DNA from: RGIG3002 sp964449325
GTDB lineage: Bacteria; Bacillota; Clostridia; Lachnospirales; Lachnospiraceae
NCBI GenBank assembly: GCA_964449325.1
Contig: CAYUYJ010000006.1
Location: forward strand, 62,001-126,000
Direction of reading: 5' to 3'
Length of the DNA: 64,000 bases
Below the pieces are notes generated by a model. That model ran no database searches. It saw nothing but the letters and a program-made list of their open reading frames with translations, and was not told the DNA's origin. Below, piece by piece: positions 50,697-58,901 of the stretch. Each line of letters starts with the position of its first letter. Position 1 is the first letter of the stretch. The position numbers and the translations under genes were made by a program.

Positions 50697-52169
50697 ATGC
50701 TGTTTAATTCCTATATTTTTATATTTATTTTTTTGCCCTTGACACTGGTGGGCTGGTATTTATTGAATAAATTGGAGAAATATAAAGGGGCACAGGCGTT
50801 TTTAGTGGCAATGTCCCTTTGGTTTTATGCCTATTTTAATGTGAGCTATCTGGCAATTATTCTTGCAAGCTGTCTAATCAACTACGGGTTCAGCTTTGTG
50901 CTGACCAAAAAGGACAGCGCAGGTTTTCGTAAGGGAATGCTTGTTTTGGGCTGTGCGGTCAATTTAGGTATTCTTGGTTATTTCAAATACTATGATTTCT
51001 TTCTGGAAAATCTGAATACGTTGTTGTCGGCGAATTTTACTTTAAAACATATTTTGCTGCCGCTTGGAATCAGTTTCTTTACATTTCAGCAGCTTTCCTT
51101 TGTGATAGACCGCTGCCGGGGAAATGCACCTCATTACAGTCTGTTGGACTATCTGAATTTTGTGACTTTTTTCCCGCAGCTCATTGCGGGACCGATTGTG
51201 CTTCACAGTGAGTTGGTTCCGCAGTTTCAGGATATGTCAAAAAGAAAATTCGATGCGGGTAGCTTTGCACAGGGCATTGCTTTCTTTGTGATTGGCATGG
51301 GAAAAAAGATTTTGCTTGCGGATACTTTGGCGAAAGCCGTAAACTTCGGATTTGCGGATATTGCAGGTTTGGATTCGGTGTCGGCACTTCTGGTGGCACT
51401 GGGATATACCTTTGAACTGTATTTTGATTTCAGCGGCTATTGTGATATGGCGGTGGGACTCGGAAAAATGTTTCGGATAGAAATTCCGGACAATTTTATT
51501 GCGCCGTATAAATCCGCGTCGGTTAAGGAATTCTGGCGCCGCTGGCACATGACTTTGGGAAGATTTTTTACAACCTATGTATACATACCGCTTGGGGGAA
51601 GCAGAAAAGGAAAGGCGAGGACTGTTATTAATACGATGATTGTATTTTTGTTAAGCGGTCTTTGGCATGGAGCAAACTGGACCTTTGTATTCTGGGGCTT
51701 TCTGCATGGCGTGGGAGTATCGGTGAACAGTTTGTTTATGGGGAAAAACGGTCACCGGGATAAAGGTAAGCTTTTTTGGCAGATGATTACGTTTGTGTAT
51801 ATCTGCCTTGCCTTTGTGTTCTTTAGAAGCGACACTATGGCGGATGGTTTTTTATTTATGAAGAGGCTGTTTTCTTTTGAATATAACGGCAGTGTGTTCG
51901 CAGTTGCAGAGGCAATGAGTGTGTCGGAAATTTACATTGTGACAAAGGTTCTTTCCATGAAAGCACCGCAGCTTTTAGCTATTGTGAATCTGCTGTTACT
52001 GCTTTTTGTGATGACGGTCAGTGTGTTTGCACTTTGCAGGAAACGGACACGGGAAATGGTAGAACAGAGTCAATGGAGCAACGGTTTTACACTGGCAATG
52101 TCTGTACTTTTTGTATGGTCAGTGTTGTCTTTGTCGGGGGTAAGTACCTTCCTGTATTTTAATTTTTAG
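50697..52169 (+). CDS. MBOAT-family O-acyltransferase
   Basis: A 490-residue polytopic protein of the AlgI/DltB type. The N-terminus is MLFNSYIFIFIFLPL; LPLGISFFTFQQLSFVIDR is near 121-139, FFPQLIAGPI near 158-167, EFWRRWHMTLGRFF near 277-290 and the catalytic-His motif SGLWHGANWTF near 320-330. Such enzymes pass acyl groups (usually acetyl) across the membrane to envelope polysaccharides, working with an SGNH-type partner, which is the next gene. No teichoic-acid dlt genes are nearby, so an exopolysaccharide target is more likely. Confidence 0.88.
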   Translation: MLFNSYIFIFIFLPLTLVGWYLLNKLEKYKGAQAFLVAMSLWFYAYFNVSYLAIILASCLINYGFSFVLTKKDSAGFRKGMLVLGCAVNLGILGYFKYYDFFLENLNTLLSANFTLKHILLPLGISFFTFQQLSFVIDRCRGNAPHYSLLDYLNFVTFFPQLIAGPIVLHSELVPQFQDMSKRKFDAGSFAQGIAFFVIGMGKKILLADTLAKAVNFGFADIAGLDSVSALLVALGYTFELYFDFSGYCDMAVGLGKMFRIEIPDNFIAPYKSASVKEFWRRWHMTLGRFFTTYVYIPLGGSRKGKARTVINTMIVFLLSGLWHGANWTFVFWGFLHGVGVSVNSLFMGKNGHRDKGKLFWQMITFVYICLAFVFFRSDTMADGFLFMKRLFSFEYNGSVFAVAEAMSVSEIYIVTKVLSMKAPQLLAIVNLLLLLFVMTVSVFALCRKRTREMVEQSQWSNGFTLAMSVLFVWSVLSLSGVSTFLYFNF

Positions 52170-52191
52170 GGAAAGGAATACATGAAAACGC

Positions 52192-53265
52192 ATGGAAATA
52201 AAACAGAAAAAGTTTCTGAAAAATTTCATATGGCAGTCTGCAATGCTGTTACTTCTTGTAGGAGCAGCTGTTATATTGGTGGACCCGTTCTTTCATTATC
52301 ATAAACCGGTGGGCAGCTTGAAAGCGGTAGTGACGAAAGCAGAATACCAGTGTATCGGTACGGTGCGTAATTTTGATTATGACAGCATTGTGCTTGGTTC
52401 TTCCGTGGCAGAAAACTATAATAACCGCTGGTTTGATGAAACCTTTGGCGGAACAACGATAAAGGGGATAAAGAGCTCGGCTGCTACCGTGGATTTGGTG
52501 TATTATTTACGGGAAGCCTTGGAAGCGAAAAAGGATACCGGATTAAAAAATGTGTATTACAGTCTGGATTTGTTTGCCTTGACGGCAGATGCGGAGCGTG
52601 TTTTCCCGGACGAAAGTCTGCCGCTTTATTTGTATAATAAAAATCCCTTTGATGATGTAAATTATGTTTGGAATAAGGATGTTGTGTTTGAACACATTCC
52701 CTATCTGTTTGCCATGACGTATCTGGATGATTATGATGAGGGAACTTCCTATAACTGGGCACAGTACAAGACTTTTTCCAAGGAGGATGCCTTGAAGCAC
52801 TATAGCCGTCCGGAGGAGGTTTTGCCGATGCTTACGGCGGCAGAATATAAAGAAAACGTAGATAAAAATATTGACCTGTTAGAAGCAGTCGTGAAGGAAC
52901 ATCCGGAAACCACATTTCGGTTTTTATATCCACCGTATTCTATGCTTTGGTGGGATGCAACATACCGAAAGGGCGAGACGGAACAAAATTTGTATGCGGC
53001 GGAAGCAGTGGCAGAACGACTTCTTCCTTATGAGAATGTGGAGATGTACTTTTTTCAGAATGAGGAAGAACTGATAACAAATTTGGACAATTATATGGAT
53101 ACCGTACATTTTTCTGCGGATATTAATCATAGTATGGTGAAATGGATGAAGGAAGGAAAATACCGGCTTAAGCTGGAAAACTATAAAGAGGAAATAGAGA
53201 AGATGAGAGAGTTATCAGAGAAGATTCAGAAAGTATATATAGAGGAGTATTTTGAGGAGGAGTAA
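52192..53265 (+). CDS. Membrane-anchored SGNH-like partner of the MBOAT protein
   Basis: A 357-residue protein with one N-terminal helix (about 13-32) and an extracytoplasmic domain. YDSIVLGSSVAENY (about 63-76) resembles block I of SGNH/DltD/AlgX-type proteins with Ser as nucleophile, and DTVHFSADIN (about 303-312) gives the DxxH block. It ends in a charged coiled segment (about 320-357). It starts 22 bases after the MBOAT gene and probably completes polymer acylation outside the cell. It also lies three bases ahead of pyrC, so may share its transcript. Confidence 0.75.
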   Translation: MEIKQKKFLKNFIWQSAMLLLLVGAAVILVDPFFHYHKPVGSLKAVVTKAEYQCIGTVRNFDYDSIVLGSSVAENYNNRWFDETFGGTTIKGIKSSAATVDLVYYLREALEAKKDTGLKNVYYSLDLFALTADAERVFPDESLPLYLYNKNPFDDVNYVWNKDVVFEHIPYLFAMTYLDDYDEGTSYNWAQYKTFSKEDALKHYSRPEEVLPMLTAAEYKENVDKNIDLLEAVVKEHPETTFRFLYPPYSMLWWDATYRKGETEQNLYAAEAVAERLLPYENVEMYFFQNEEELITNLDNYMDTVHFSADINHSMVKWMKEGKYRLKLENYKEEIEKMRELSEKIQKVYIEEYFEEE

Positions 53266-53267
53266 AA

Positions 53268-54539
53268 ATGCTTTTAATTAAAAACGGATATATAATCAAT
53301 CCGAAAGACAAAACAGAGGGAAAAAAAGATATACTGATTCAGGACGGGAAGATTGTCCGGGTGAAGGAAAAAATAGACATTCAAGATGCGACAGTCATTG
53401 ATGCGGAGGGGTTGATTGTGGCACCGGGGCTGATTGATGTACATGTACATTTCAGAGATCCGGGATTTACCTATAAGGAGGATATTGAAACCGGTGCAAA
53501 AGCAGCAGCCAAAGGCGGTTTTACCACAGTTGTGCTGATGGCAAATACAAAACCTTCCGTGGATAATGTGGAAACCTTAAACTATGTATTGGAAAAAGGA
53601 AAAACAACAGGAATTCATGTGGAAACCTGTGCCACGGTAACAAAAGGAATGCACGGAAAAGAACTGACACCTATGTCAGAATTGAAAGAAGCGGGGGCAG
53701 CAGGTTTCACCGATGACGGTGTTCCGATTCTGGACGAAAAAATGGCAAGAGCAGCTATGGAGACTGTAGCAAAGACCGGACTTCCAATCAGTTTTCATGA
53801 GGAAAATCCGGCATATATTGAAAATAACGGGATTAACCGGGGAAAGGCATCGGAATTTTTCGGTATCGGTGGTTCGGACAGACAGGCGGAAATCAGCATG
53901 ATAAAGAGGGATTTGGAAATTGCTTTGGAAACCGGAGCAGTCATCAATATCCAGCACATCAGTACAAAAGAAGGTGTGGAGCTTGTACGACAGGCAAAGA
54001 AAAGGGGCAGTAATATTCATGCGGAAGCCACACCCCATCATTTTACACTGACAGAGGAAGCAGCAATGGAGCATGGCACGTTAGGAAAGATGAATCCTCC
54101 TTTGCGGGAAGAGGCAGACCGTCAGGCGATTATCGAAGGGCTGAAGGATGGTACGATTGATTTGATTGCTACTGACCATGCCCCTCACAGTGAAGAAGAA
54201 AAGCAGAAAAAGATTACCGAAGCACCAAGCGGCATTATCGGATTGGAAACTGCATTGAGCCTCGGAATAGAAGAACTGGTGGAAAAGGGCTGTCTTACTA
54301 TGGCAGAGCTTTTAGAGAAGATGACCTGTAATCCGGCGGCACTTTATCAGTTGCCGGCGGGAAGTATGGAAGAAGGAGCACCTGCGGATTTGGTGATTTT
54401 TGATAAGGCGAAGAAATGGACGGCAGATAAATTCGTATCCAAATCTTCTAACTCGCCCTTTTTAGGAAAGACAATGACCGGAAAAGTATGCTATACTATC
54501 TGCAACGGAAGTATCGTTTATCAGGAGGAACAGGAATGA
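53268..54539 (+). CDS. pyrC: Dihydroorotase
   Basis: A 423-residue class I dihydroorotase of pyrimidine synthesis that cyclises carbamoyl aspartate. Metal motif DVHVHFRDPG is at about 58-67, further ligands lie in INIQHIST (about 226-233), and the catalytic Asp is in ATDHAPHSEEEK (about 303-314). GGAGG precedes the ATG. It heads the pyrC-pyrK-pyrD run, with ATGA-type overlaps to the next genes. carAB, pyrB, pyrE and pyrF are not in the window. Confidence 0.95.
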   Translation: MLLIKNGYIINPKDKTEGKKDILIQDGKIVRVKEKIDIQDATVIDAEGLIVAPGLIDVHVHFRDPGFTYKEDIETGAKAAAKGGFTTVVLMANTKPSVDNVETLNYVLEKGKTTGIHVETCATVTKGMHGKELTPMSELKEAGAAGFTDDGVPILDEKMARAAMETVAKTGLPISFHEENPAYIENNGINRGKASEFFGIGGSDRQAEISMIKRDLEIALETGAVINIQHISTKEGVELVRQAKKRGSNIHAEATPHHFTLTEEAAMEHGTLGKMNPPLREEADRQAIIEGLKDGTIDLIATDHAPHSEEEKQKKITEAPSGIIGLETALSLGIEELVEKGCLTMAELLEKMTCNPAALYQLPAGSMEEGAPADLVIFDKAKKWTADKFVSKSSNSPFLGKTMTGKVCYTICNGSIVYQEEQE

Positions 54540-55378
54540 CTCAAAAGAAAAAAGTAACGGCTGTAGTTACAGCACAGAAGGAAATTGCACCGGATATTTT
54601 TGATATGTGGCTGAAAACAGACCTTGCAAAAGATGCAGTGCCGGGACAGTTTATTGCAGTATATCCGAAAAATGAAAGTACACTGCTGCCCCGTCCCATC
54701 AGCATTTGTGAGGTGGATAAACAAAAGGAGCAGCTTCGTATCGTGTATCGGATTGCGGGAAAAGGAACGAAAGAATTTTCTGCATATAAAGAAGGAGAAC
54801 AGGTTGCCGTTTTAGGAGTGTTAGGGAACGGCTTTCTGGTTCGGAAAGGATTGGAAGAAAAGGACGGAAATTGTATCGGCAGAAAAGTATTCTTAATGGG
54901 TGGCGGAATCGGTATTCCTCCCATGCTGGAACTGGCAAAAGAACTGGCGGCACAATTTGCATCATTAAAGGAAAGCGGAACGGATAAACTAGGGGAAATC
55001 AACATCATTGTGGGTTACCGTGACAGTAAACTTTTTCTGAAAGAAGATTTGGAAAAGCATGGTAACGTATATATTGCAACGGAAGACGGGAGCATCGGAA
55101 CAAAAGGAAATGTGATGGATGCTATCCGGGAAAACGGGTTAGGGGCAGATGTGATTTTTGCCTGCGGTCCTATGCCAATGTTACGTGCAATCAAAAAGTA
55201 TGCCGAAGAACAGGGTATTGAAGCATATATCTCTTTGGAAGAGAGAATGGCATGCGGTGTGGGAGCGTGTCTTGGATGTGTATGTAAGACCAAAAACATG
55301 GACCATCACTCTCATGTAAATAATGCACGAATCTGTACGGACGGACCGGTTTTTGAAGCCGGGGAGGTGGAAATCTGA
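54536..55378 (+). CDS. pyrK: Dihydroorotate dehydrogenase electron transfer subunit
   Basis: A 280-residue FAD and [2Fe-2S] protein that passes electrons from PyrD to NAD. The FAD/NAD-reductase fold contains LPRPISICEV (about 43-52) and GGGIGIPPMLELAKEL (about 120-135); the cluster cysteines are in MACGVGACLGCVCKT (about 238-252) plus ARICTDGPVF. ATG 54536 overlaps the pyrC stop by ATGA, and AGGAGG precedes it; an in-frame ATG at 54488 inside pyrC is rejected. Ends in TGATG with pyrD. Confidence 0.94.
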   Translation: MTQKKKVTAVVTAQKEIAPDIFDMWLKTDLAKDAVPGQFIAVYPKNESTLLPRPISICEVDKQKEQLRIVYRIAGKGTKEFSAYKEGEQVAVLGVLGNGFLVRKGLEEKDGNCIGRKVFLMGGGIGIPPMLELAKELAAQFASLKESGTDKLGEINIIVGYRDSKLFLKEDLEKHGNVYIATEDGSIGTKGNVMDAIRENGLGADVIFACGPMPMLRAIKKYAEEQGIEAYISLEERMACGVGACLGCVCKTKNMDHHSHVNNARICTDGPVFEAGEVEI

Positions 55379-56280
55379 TGAATACAAAAGTAACAATTGC
55401 AGGTGTAGAATTTAAAAATCCGGTGATGACCGGTTCGGGAACCTTCGGTTCTGGTATGGAATACGGAGAATTCGTAGATTTGAACCGTCTTGGTGCGGTG
55501 GTAACCAAGGGTGTTGCCAATGTACCGTGGGCAGGAAATCCCACGCCCAGAATTGCGGAAACCTACGGTGGTATGTTGAATGCAATCGGCTTGCAGAATC
55601 CCGGAATAGATGTATTTATAGAAAGAGACATTCCGTTTTTAAAGCAGTACGACACTAAAATAATTGTAAACGTATGTGGAAAAACGGTGGAAGATTATTT
55701 AGAGGTTGTGGAAAAGTTAGGGGACACAGATGTGGATATGTTGGAAATCAATGTGTCCTGCCCGAATGTAAAGGAAGGTGCGATTGCTTTCGGACAAAAA
55801 GCCGATTGTCTTTTTGACATTACCTCTCAAATAAAGAAAAAAGCAAAACAGCCGGTCATTATGAAGCTGAGTCCTAATGTAACAGATATTACAGAAATGG
55901 CAAAGGCGGCGGAGGCAGCGGGAAGCGATGCGATTTCCTTAATCAATACTCTGACGGGTATGAAGATTGATATTAACAGACGTACCTTTGCTCTTGCTAA
56001 CAAAACCGGAGGATTGTCCGGCCCGGCGGTGAAGCCGGTAGCTGTCCGTATGGTGTACCAGTGTGCGCAGGCAGTGAAGATTCCGATTATCGGCATGGGC
56101 GGTATCGCCAATGCCGAGGATGCACTGGAATTTATTATGGCAGGAGCAACAGCAGTTTCCGTTGGTGCCATGAACTTTGTGAATCCTTATACGACGATGG
56201 AAGTTGTGGAAGGGATAGAGAGGTTTATGGAAAAGAATAAAGTAGAAGATATTGCGGAACTGATTGGTTGCGTGCGATAA
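55378..56280 (+). CDS. pyrD: Dihydroorotate dehydrogenase B, catalytic subunit
   Basis: A 300-residue FMN-dependent class 1B enzyme oxidising dihydroorotate to orotate. The active-site base is the class 1B Cys in LEINVSCPNVKEGAIAFG (about 123-140); FMN contacts are in NPVMTGSGTFGSG (about 14-26) and PIIGMGGIANAEDALE (about 238-253). It works as a complex with PyrK, whose gene overlaps it by one base. The operon ends in the terminator-like hairpin at 56316-56366. Confidence 0.95.
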   Translation: MNTKVTIAGVEFKNPVMTGSGTFGSGMEYGEFVDLNRLGAVVTKGVANVPWAGNPTPRIAETYGGMLNAIGLQNPGIDVFIERDIPFLKQYDTKIIVNVCGKTVEDYLEVVEKLGDTDVDMLEINVSCPNVKEGAIAFGQKADCLFDITSQIKKKAKQPVIMKLSPNVTDITEMAKAAEAAGSDAISLINTLTGMKIDINRRTFALANKTGGLSGPAVKPVAVRMVYQCAQAVKIPIIGMGGIANAEDALEFIMAGATAVSVGAMNFVNPYTTMEVVEGIERFMEKNKVEDIAELIGCVR

Positions 56281-56315
56281 GAAGAAAACAGAGTCCGAGA
56301 GACAGGTATCATAAT

Positions 56316-56366
56316 ATACCTCCACACCGAATATACTTAGGTAGAATAAGTGTGGAGGTATTTTTT
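56316..56366 (+). terminator. Terminator-like hairpin containing the SD of the sipL-like gene
   Basis: ATACCTCCACAC (56316-56327) is perfectly complementary to GTGTGGAGGTAT (56350-56361), 12 bp with a 22-base loop, and T5 follows up to GTG 56367. The SD GGAGGT is inside the 3' arm. It can end pyrD transcripts and close the ribosome site of the next gene. Confidence 0.75.
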
Positions 56367-57938
56367 GTGGAATTAATCAAGCAGAACATACATATGGACC
56401 GGATAAAATGTCTTACGGGTACGCAGATTACTTTGGAGCACGATGTCAATATCCCGGACAGCAGACCGGATGCCGCAGAGATTGTTTTAAGCAGAGGTAA
56501 CATTGTGGTGGAAGAAGGAAAAGCTTCTGATAATCATGTGTTGATGAAGGGAAAGCTGCTGTATAATCTGCTGATTCGGTCGGAGACCGGAGGACTGTAC
56601 GGAATAAACGGTGAAATTCCCTTTGAAGAGCAGGCTTATATGGAAGGAATCACACCAACGGATACTGCCGATATACTTTCCCATCTGGAGGACATGACGG
56701 TCGGTCTGATTAACTCAAGGAAATTAAGCGTACAGGCGGTAGCAGGGTTTAAGCTTTGCGTCAATACACTGTGGGATGAAGAAATGGTTACCGGCATTAT
56801 GACGGATGAAGAAGCGGATGGGGCGATAGAATGCAGGAAGATGAAAAAAGAAGTAGCTCAGATTGTCATGCAGACAAAGGATATTTTCCGTATAAAAGAG
56901 GAAATAGAACTGCCCCAAAACTATCCTAATATTATGGATATTATTTGGAGCAGCGTACAGCTTCTTAATGTGGAATGTAAACTTTTGGAAGAAAAGATTG
57001 CGGTACAGGGGTCAGCACAATTGTTTGTTCTCTATGAAAGTGAGGGAGAAGAAGGAAAGCTTCGTACTTATGAAACAACGATTCCCTTTGGCGGCACAAT
57101 AGACTGCTACGGATGCCGGGAAACACTTCTTCCCTCCATTCGTTTTGAAGAGGGAATTCCCAATATAGAAGTGCGTACCGATTTTGACGGAGAAGAGCGT
57201 GCAATCGGACTGGAAATGGTTTTAAACATGGATATCCGTTTGTACGAAGAAAATAATTTAGAGTACGTGGATGATGCATATGGAATTGACAAAGAATTGG
57301 AAATGAAAAGAAGCGATTCCTTTTACAAGAAATTACTGTTGTATAACAGTGATAAGCTGAAGGTTTCAGGACAGCTGGAAGCACCCAAAACATCGGACGG
57401 TATTTTGCAGATTCTTCATACGGATGCTGCGGTGCAAATGGATGAAATGAGACAGGAAGGGGGCACCGTTACCGCAGAAGGGGCAGTGAGAATGCAGCTC
57501 CTGATGGCAACAGGAGAAGCGGAAAGGCCGTTTGCGAGGACAGAAGGATATCTTCCGTTTACTTATGAGACAGATTTGCACACAGAGAAAAACAGGTGCA
57601 GTTATGAAATTCAGCCGGTGCTTTCTGCGGTTATGGCTACCTTGTCGGGAAACGGAGAGATTGAAGCAAAAGCTATAATCAATTTCAACATTCTTGCTTT
57701 TGAAGATATGACGGAATCGAAAGTAACGGAGATGAAAATAGCGGAGGCAGATTCCGATAAACGGAACAGACTTCCGGGTATCATCGGTTACAGAGTACAG
57801 AACGGGGATGAATTGTGGGAAATCGGTAAGCGTTACTATGTACCTATTTCTCAGATTCTGGAATTTAACAACTTATCAAGTGAAAACGTGCGGGCAGGAG
57901 ATAAGCTTTTGATTGTAAAACAAGGGCGTTCCGAATAA
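56367..57938 (+). CDS. sipL: SPOCS/DUF3794 and LysM domain protein, SipL-like
   Basis: A 523-residue protein with repeated SPOCS-type beta-sandwich modules (about 30-150, 165-290 and 310-460) and a C-terminal LysM domain (about 475-521, YRVQNGDELWEIGKRYYVP). Clostridioides difficile SipL has the same order and length and links SpoIVA to coat assembly on the forespore, so that role is inferred. GTG 56367 has GGAGGT seven bases upstream. An in-frame ATG further upstream overlaps pyrD and is rejected. ispE and a GntR gene follow, which also fits the clostridial neighbourhood of sipL as I recall it. Confidence 0.8.
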   Translation: MELIKQNIHMDRIKCLTGTQITLEHDVNIPDSRPDAAEIVLSRGNIVVEEGKASDNHVLMKGKLLYNLLIRSETGGLYGINGEIPFEEQAYMEGITPTDTADILSHLEDMTVGLINSRKLSVQAVAGFKLCVNTLWDEEMVTGIMTDEEADGAIECRKMKKEVAQIVMQTKDIFRIKEEIELPQNYPNIMDIIWSSVQLLNVECKLLEEKIAVQGSAQLFVLYESEGEEGKLRTYETTIPFGGTIDCYGCRETLLPSIRFEEGIPNIEVRTDFDGEERAIGLEMVLNMDIRLYEENNLEYVDDAYGIDKELEMKRSDSFYKKLLLYNSDKLKVSGQLEAPKTSDGILQILHTDAAVQMDEMRQEGGTVTAEGAVRMQLLMATGEAERPFARTEGYLPFTYETDLHTEKNRCSYEIQPVLSAVMATLSGNGEIEAKAIINFNILAFEDMTESKVTEMKIAEADSDKRNRLPGIIGYRVQNGDELWEIGKRYYVPISQILEFNNLSSENVRAGDKLLIVKQGRSE

Positions 57939-57956
57939 ACAGGTTTGTTAACAGAG

Positions 57957-58001
57957 ATGCGCCGTCAAAACAGAAGAATCTGTTTGACGGCGCATTGCGT
58001 T
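57957..58001. terminator. Bidirectional terminator
   Basis: ATGCGCCGTCAAAACAG (57957-57973) pairs with CTGTTTGACGGCGCAT (57980-57995), followed by T-rich sequence. It lies between convergent genes. Confidence 0.85.
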
Positions 58002-58007
58002 TTTTGA

Positions 58008-58643
58008 TTAGTTGCTGTCCTCGGTAACGGCAGTTTTTCCGGCTGCCAAATCATCGAATTTCTTCATAACGGCATCATAGGTTTTCTTGGAAATTTCAGG
58101 AAGTTCTCCACCCCATGTTTTTTCAGCCTGTTCGTATCCCTTTTTGAAAGCTTCGCGCATATCCTCGATTTTATCCGGGTCACCGCCGGTCAAAGCGTTG
58201 GCAAATTCAATGATGCGGTCGGAGGTTTTTTCAACTCCCCAGTAACCGTCTTCCGCAATATCCTTCTGTGCCTGCGCTTTCGTCTCGGCATCTACAGTGA
58301 ATTCTCCTTTGGAAAGGAAAGACCAGATATCGGTAGCCTGTCCGTTGGTAGTAGCCTGTTTGCCAATTAATTGTTCGACAAGACTCTTGAACTGTGCGGT
58401 TCTTGCGTCCGCATCTGCCTTTAATTTTGCAATCAGATTCGTATCCGGTTTGTAAGTTTTTGCTGTCTTGTCTGTTTCTGTTGGAACTGACGGTTCATAA
58501 ACAGCACCGACTTCCTCTTTTTTATCTGTTGATTCCACAGCTTTCGTTTCTGCCTCTTTCTCCGCTGCTTTTGTCGTTGTGTTGTATGCTGAATAAGCGT
58601 TTGCAGCATCGACTCCTGTAACTCCGTTTACATTCATACTCAT
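58008..58643 (-). CDS. Flagellum-associated family protein of unknown function
   Basis: A 211-residue soluble protein. The N-terminal 30 residues are Ala/Asn/Thr-rich, followed by a charged linker, a helical region (about 70-105) and a conserved-looking C-terminal domain with GYWGVEKTSDRIIEFANALT (about 134-153) and GYEQAEKTWGGELPEISKKT (about 171-190). This last type occurs in many flagellated bacteria, sometimes named by mistake as a hydrogenase-4 component. AAGGAG lies 8 bases before ATG 58643. A perfect sigma-D -10 (GCCGATAT) lies about 95 bases upstream. Confidence 0.7.
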   Translation of the reverse strand: MSMNVNGVTGVDAANAYSAYNTTTKAAEKEAETKAVESTDKKEEVGAVYEPSVPTETDKTAKTYKPDTNLIAKLKADADARTAQFKSLVEQLIGKQATTNGQATDIWSFLSKGEFTVDAETKAQAQKDIAEDGYWGVEKTSDRIIEFANALTGGDPDKIEDMREAFKKGYEQAEKTWGGELPEISKKTYDAVMKKFDDLAAGKTAVTEDSN

Positions 58644-58730
58644 AGCGATACTCCTTTCTTATACCTTCCGTGGTATGTTGCTCTTATTTAAATCAATGGA
58701 TATTTAGGAAATATGTCCTATCTTTTATTT

Positions 58731-58758
58731 ATATCGGCAGGGAAATGTTCAGATGTTA
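58731..58758 (-). promoter_or_regulatory. Sigma-D-type promoter of the 58008-58643 gene
   Basis: On the minus strand GCCGATAT (58738-58731) is a perfect sigma-D -10. The -35 is weaker: TAAC at 16 bases or AACA at 15 bases, where TAAA is expected. Confidence 0.55.
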
Positions 58759-58767
58759 CCCTTAACG

Positions 58768-58796
58768 TTGATTTTTTGAAAATAATTGTATATAAT
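58768..58796 (+). promoter_or_regulatory. Sigma-A promoter of ispE-gntR
   Basis: TTGATT (58768-58773), 17 bases, TATAAT (58791-58796). Confidence 0.7.
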
Positions 58797-58818
58797 TAAA
58801 TACAATCTTTGTATACAA
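58786..58818 (+). promoter_or_regulatory. Candidate GntR/FCD-family operator
   Basis: TTGTATACAA (58809-58818) is a perfect palindrome just after the expected transcription start. A second pair of the same half-sites, TTGTAT (58786-58791) and ATACAA (58800-58805), spans the -10. The FadR-type GntR protein encoded two genes downstream is the natural candidate to bind here. Confidence 0.5.
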
Positions 58819-58901
58819 GAGAATGCAGAGCATTCTCCTTAACGAACGGGAATTGGTTCGCGTTCTTATATAAAAAAGCTGGAAAGGCAGACGAATAAAT
58901 T

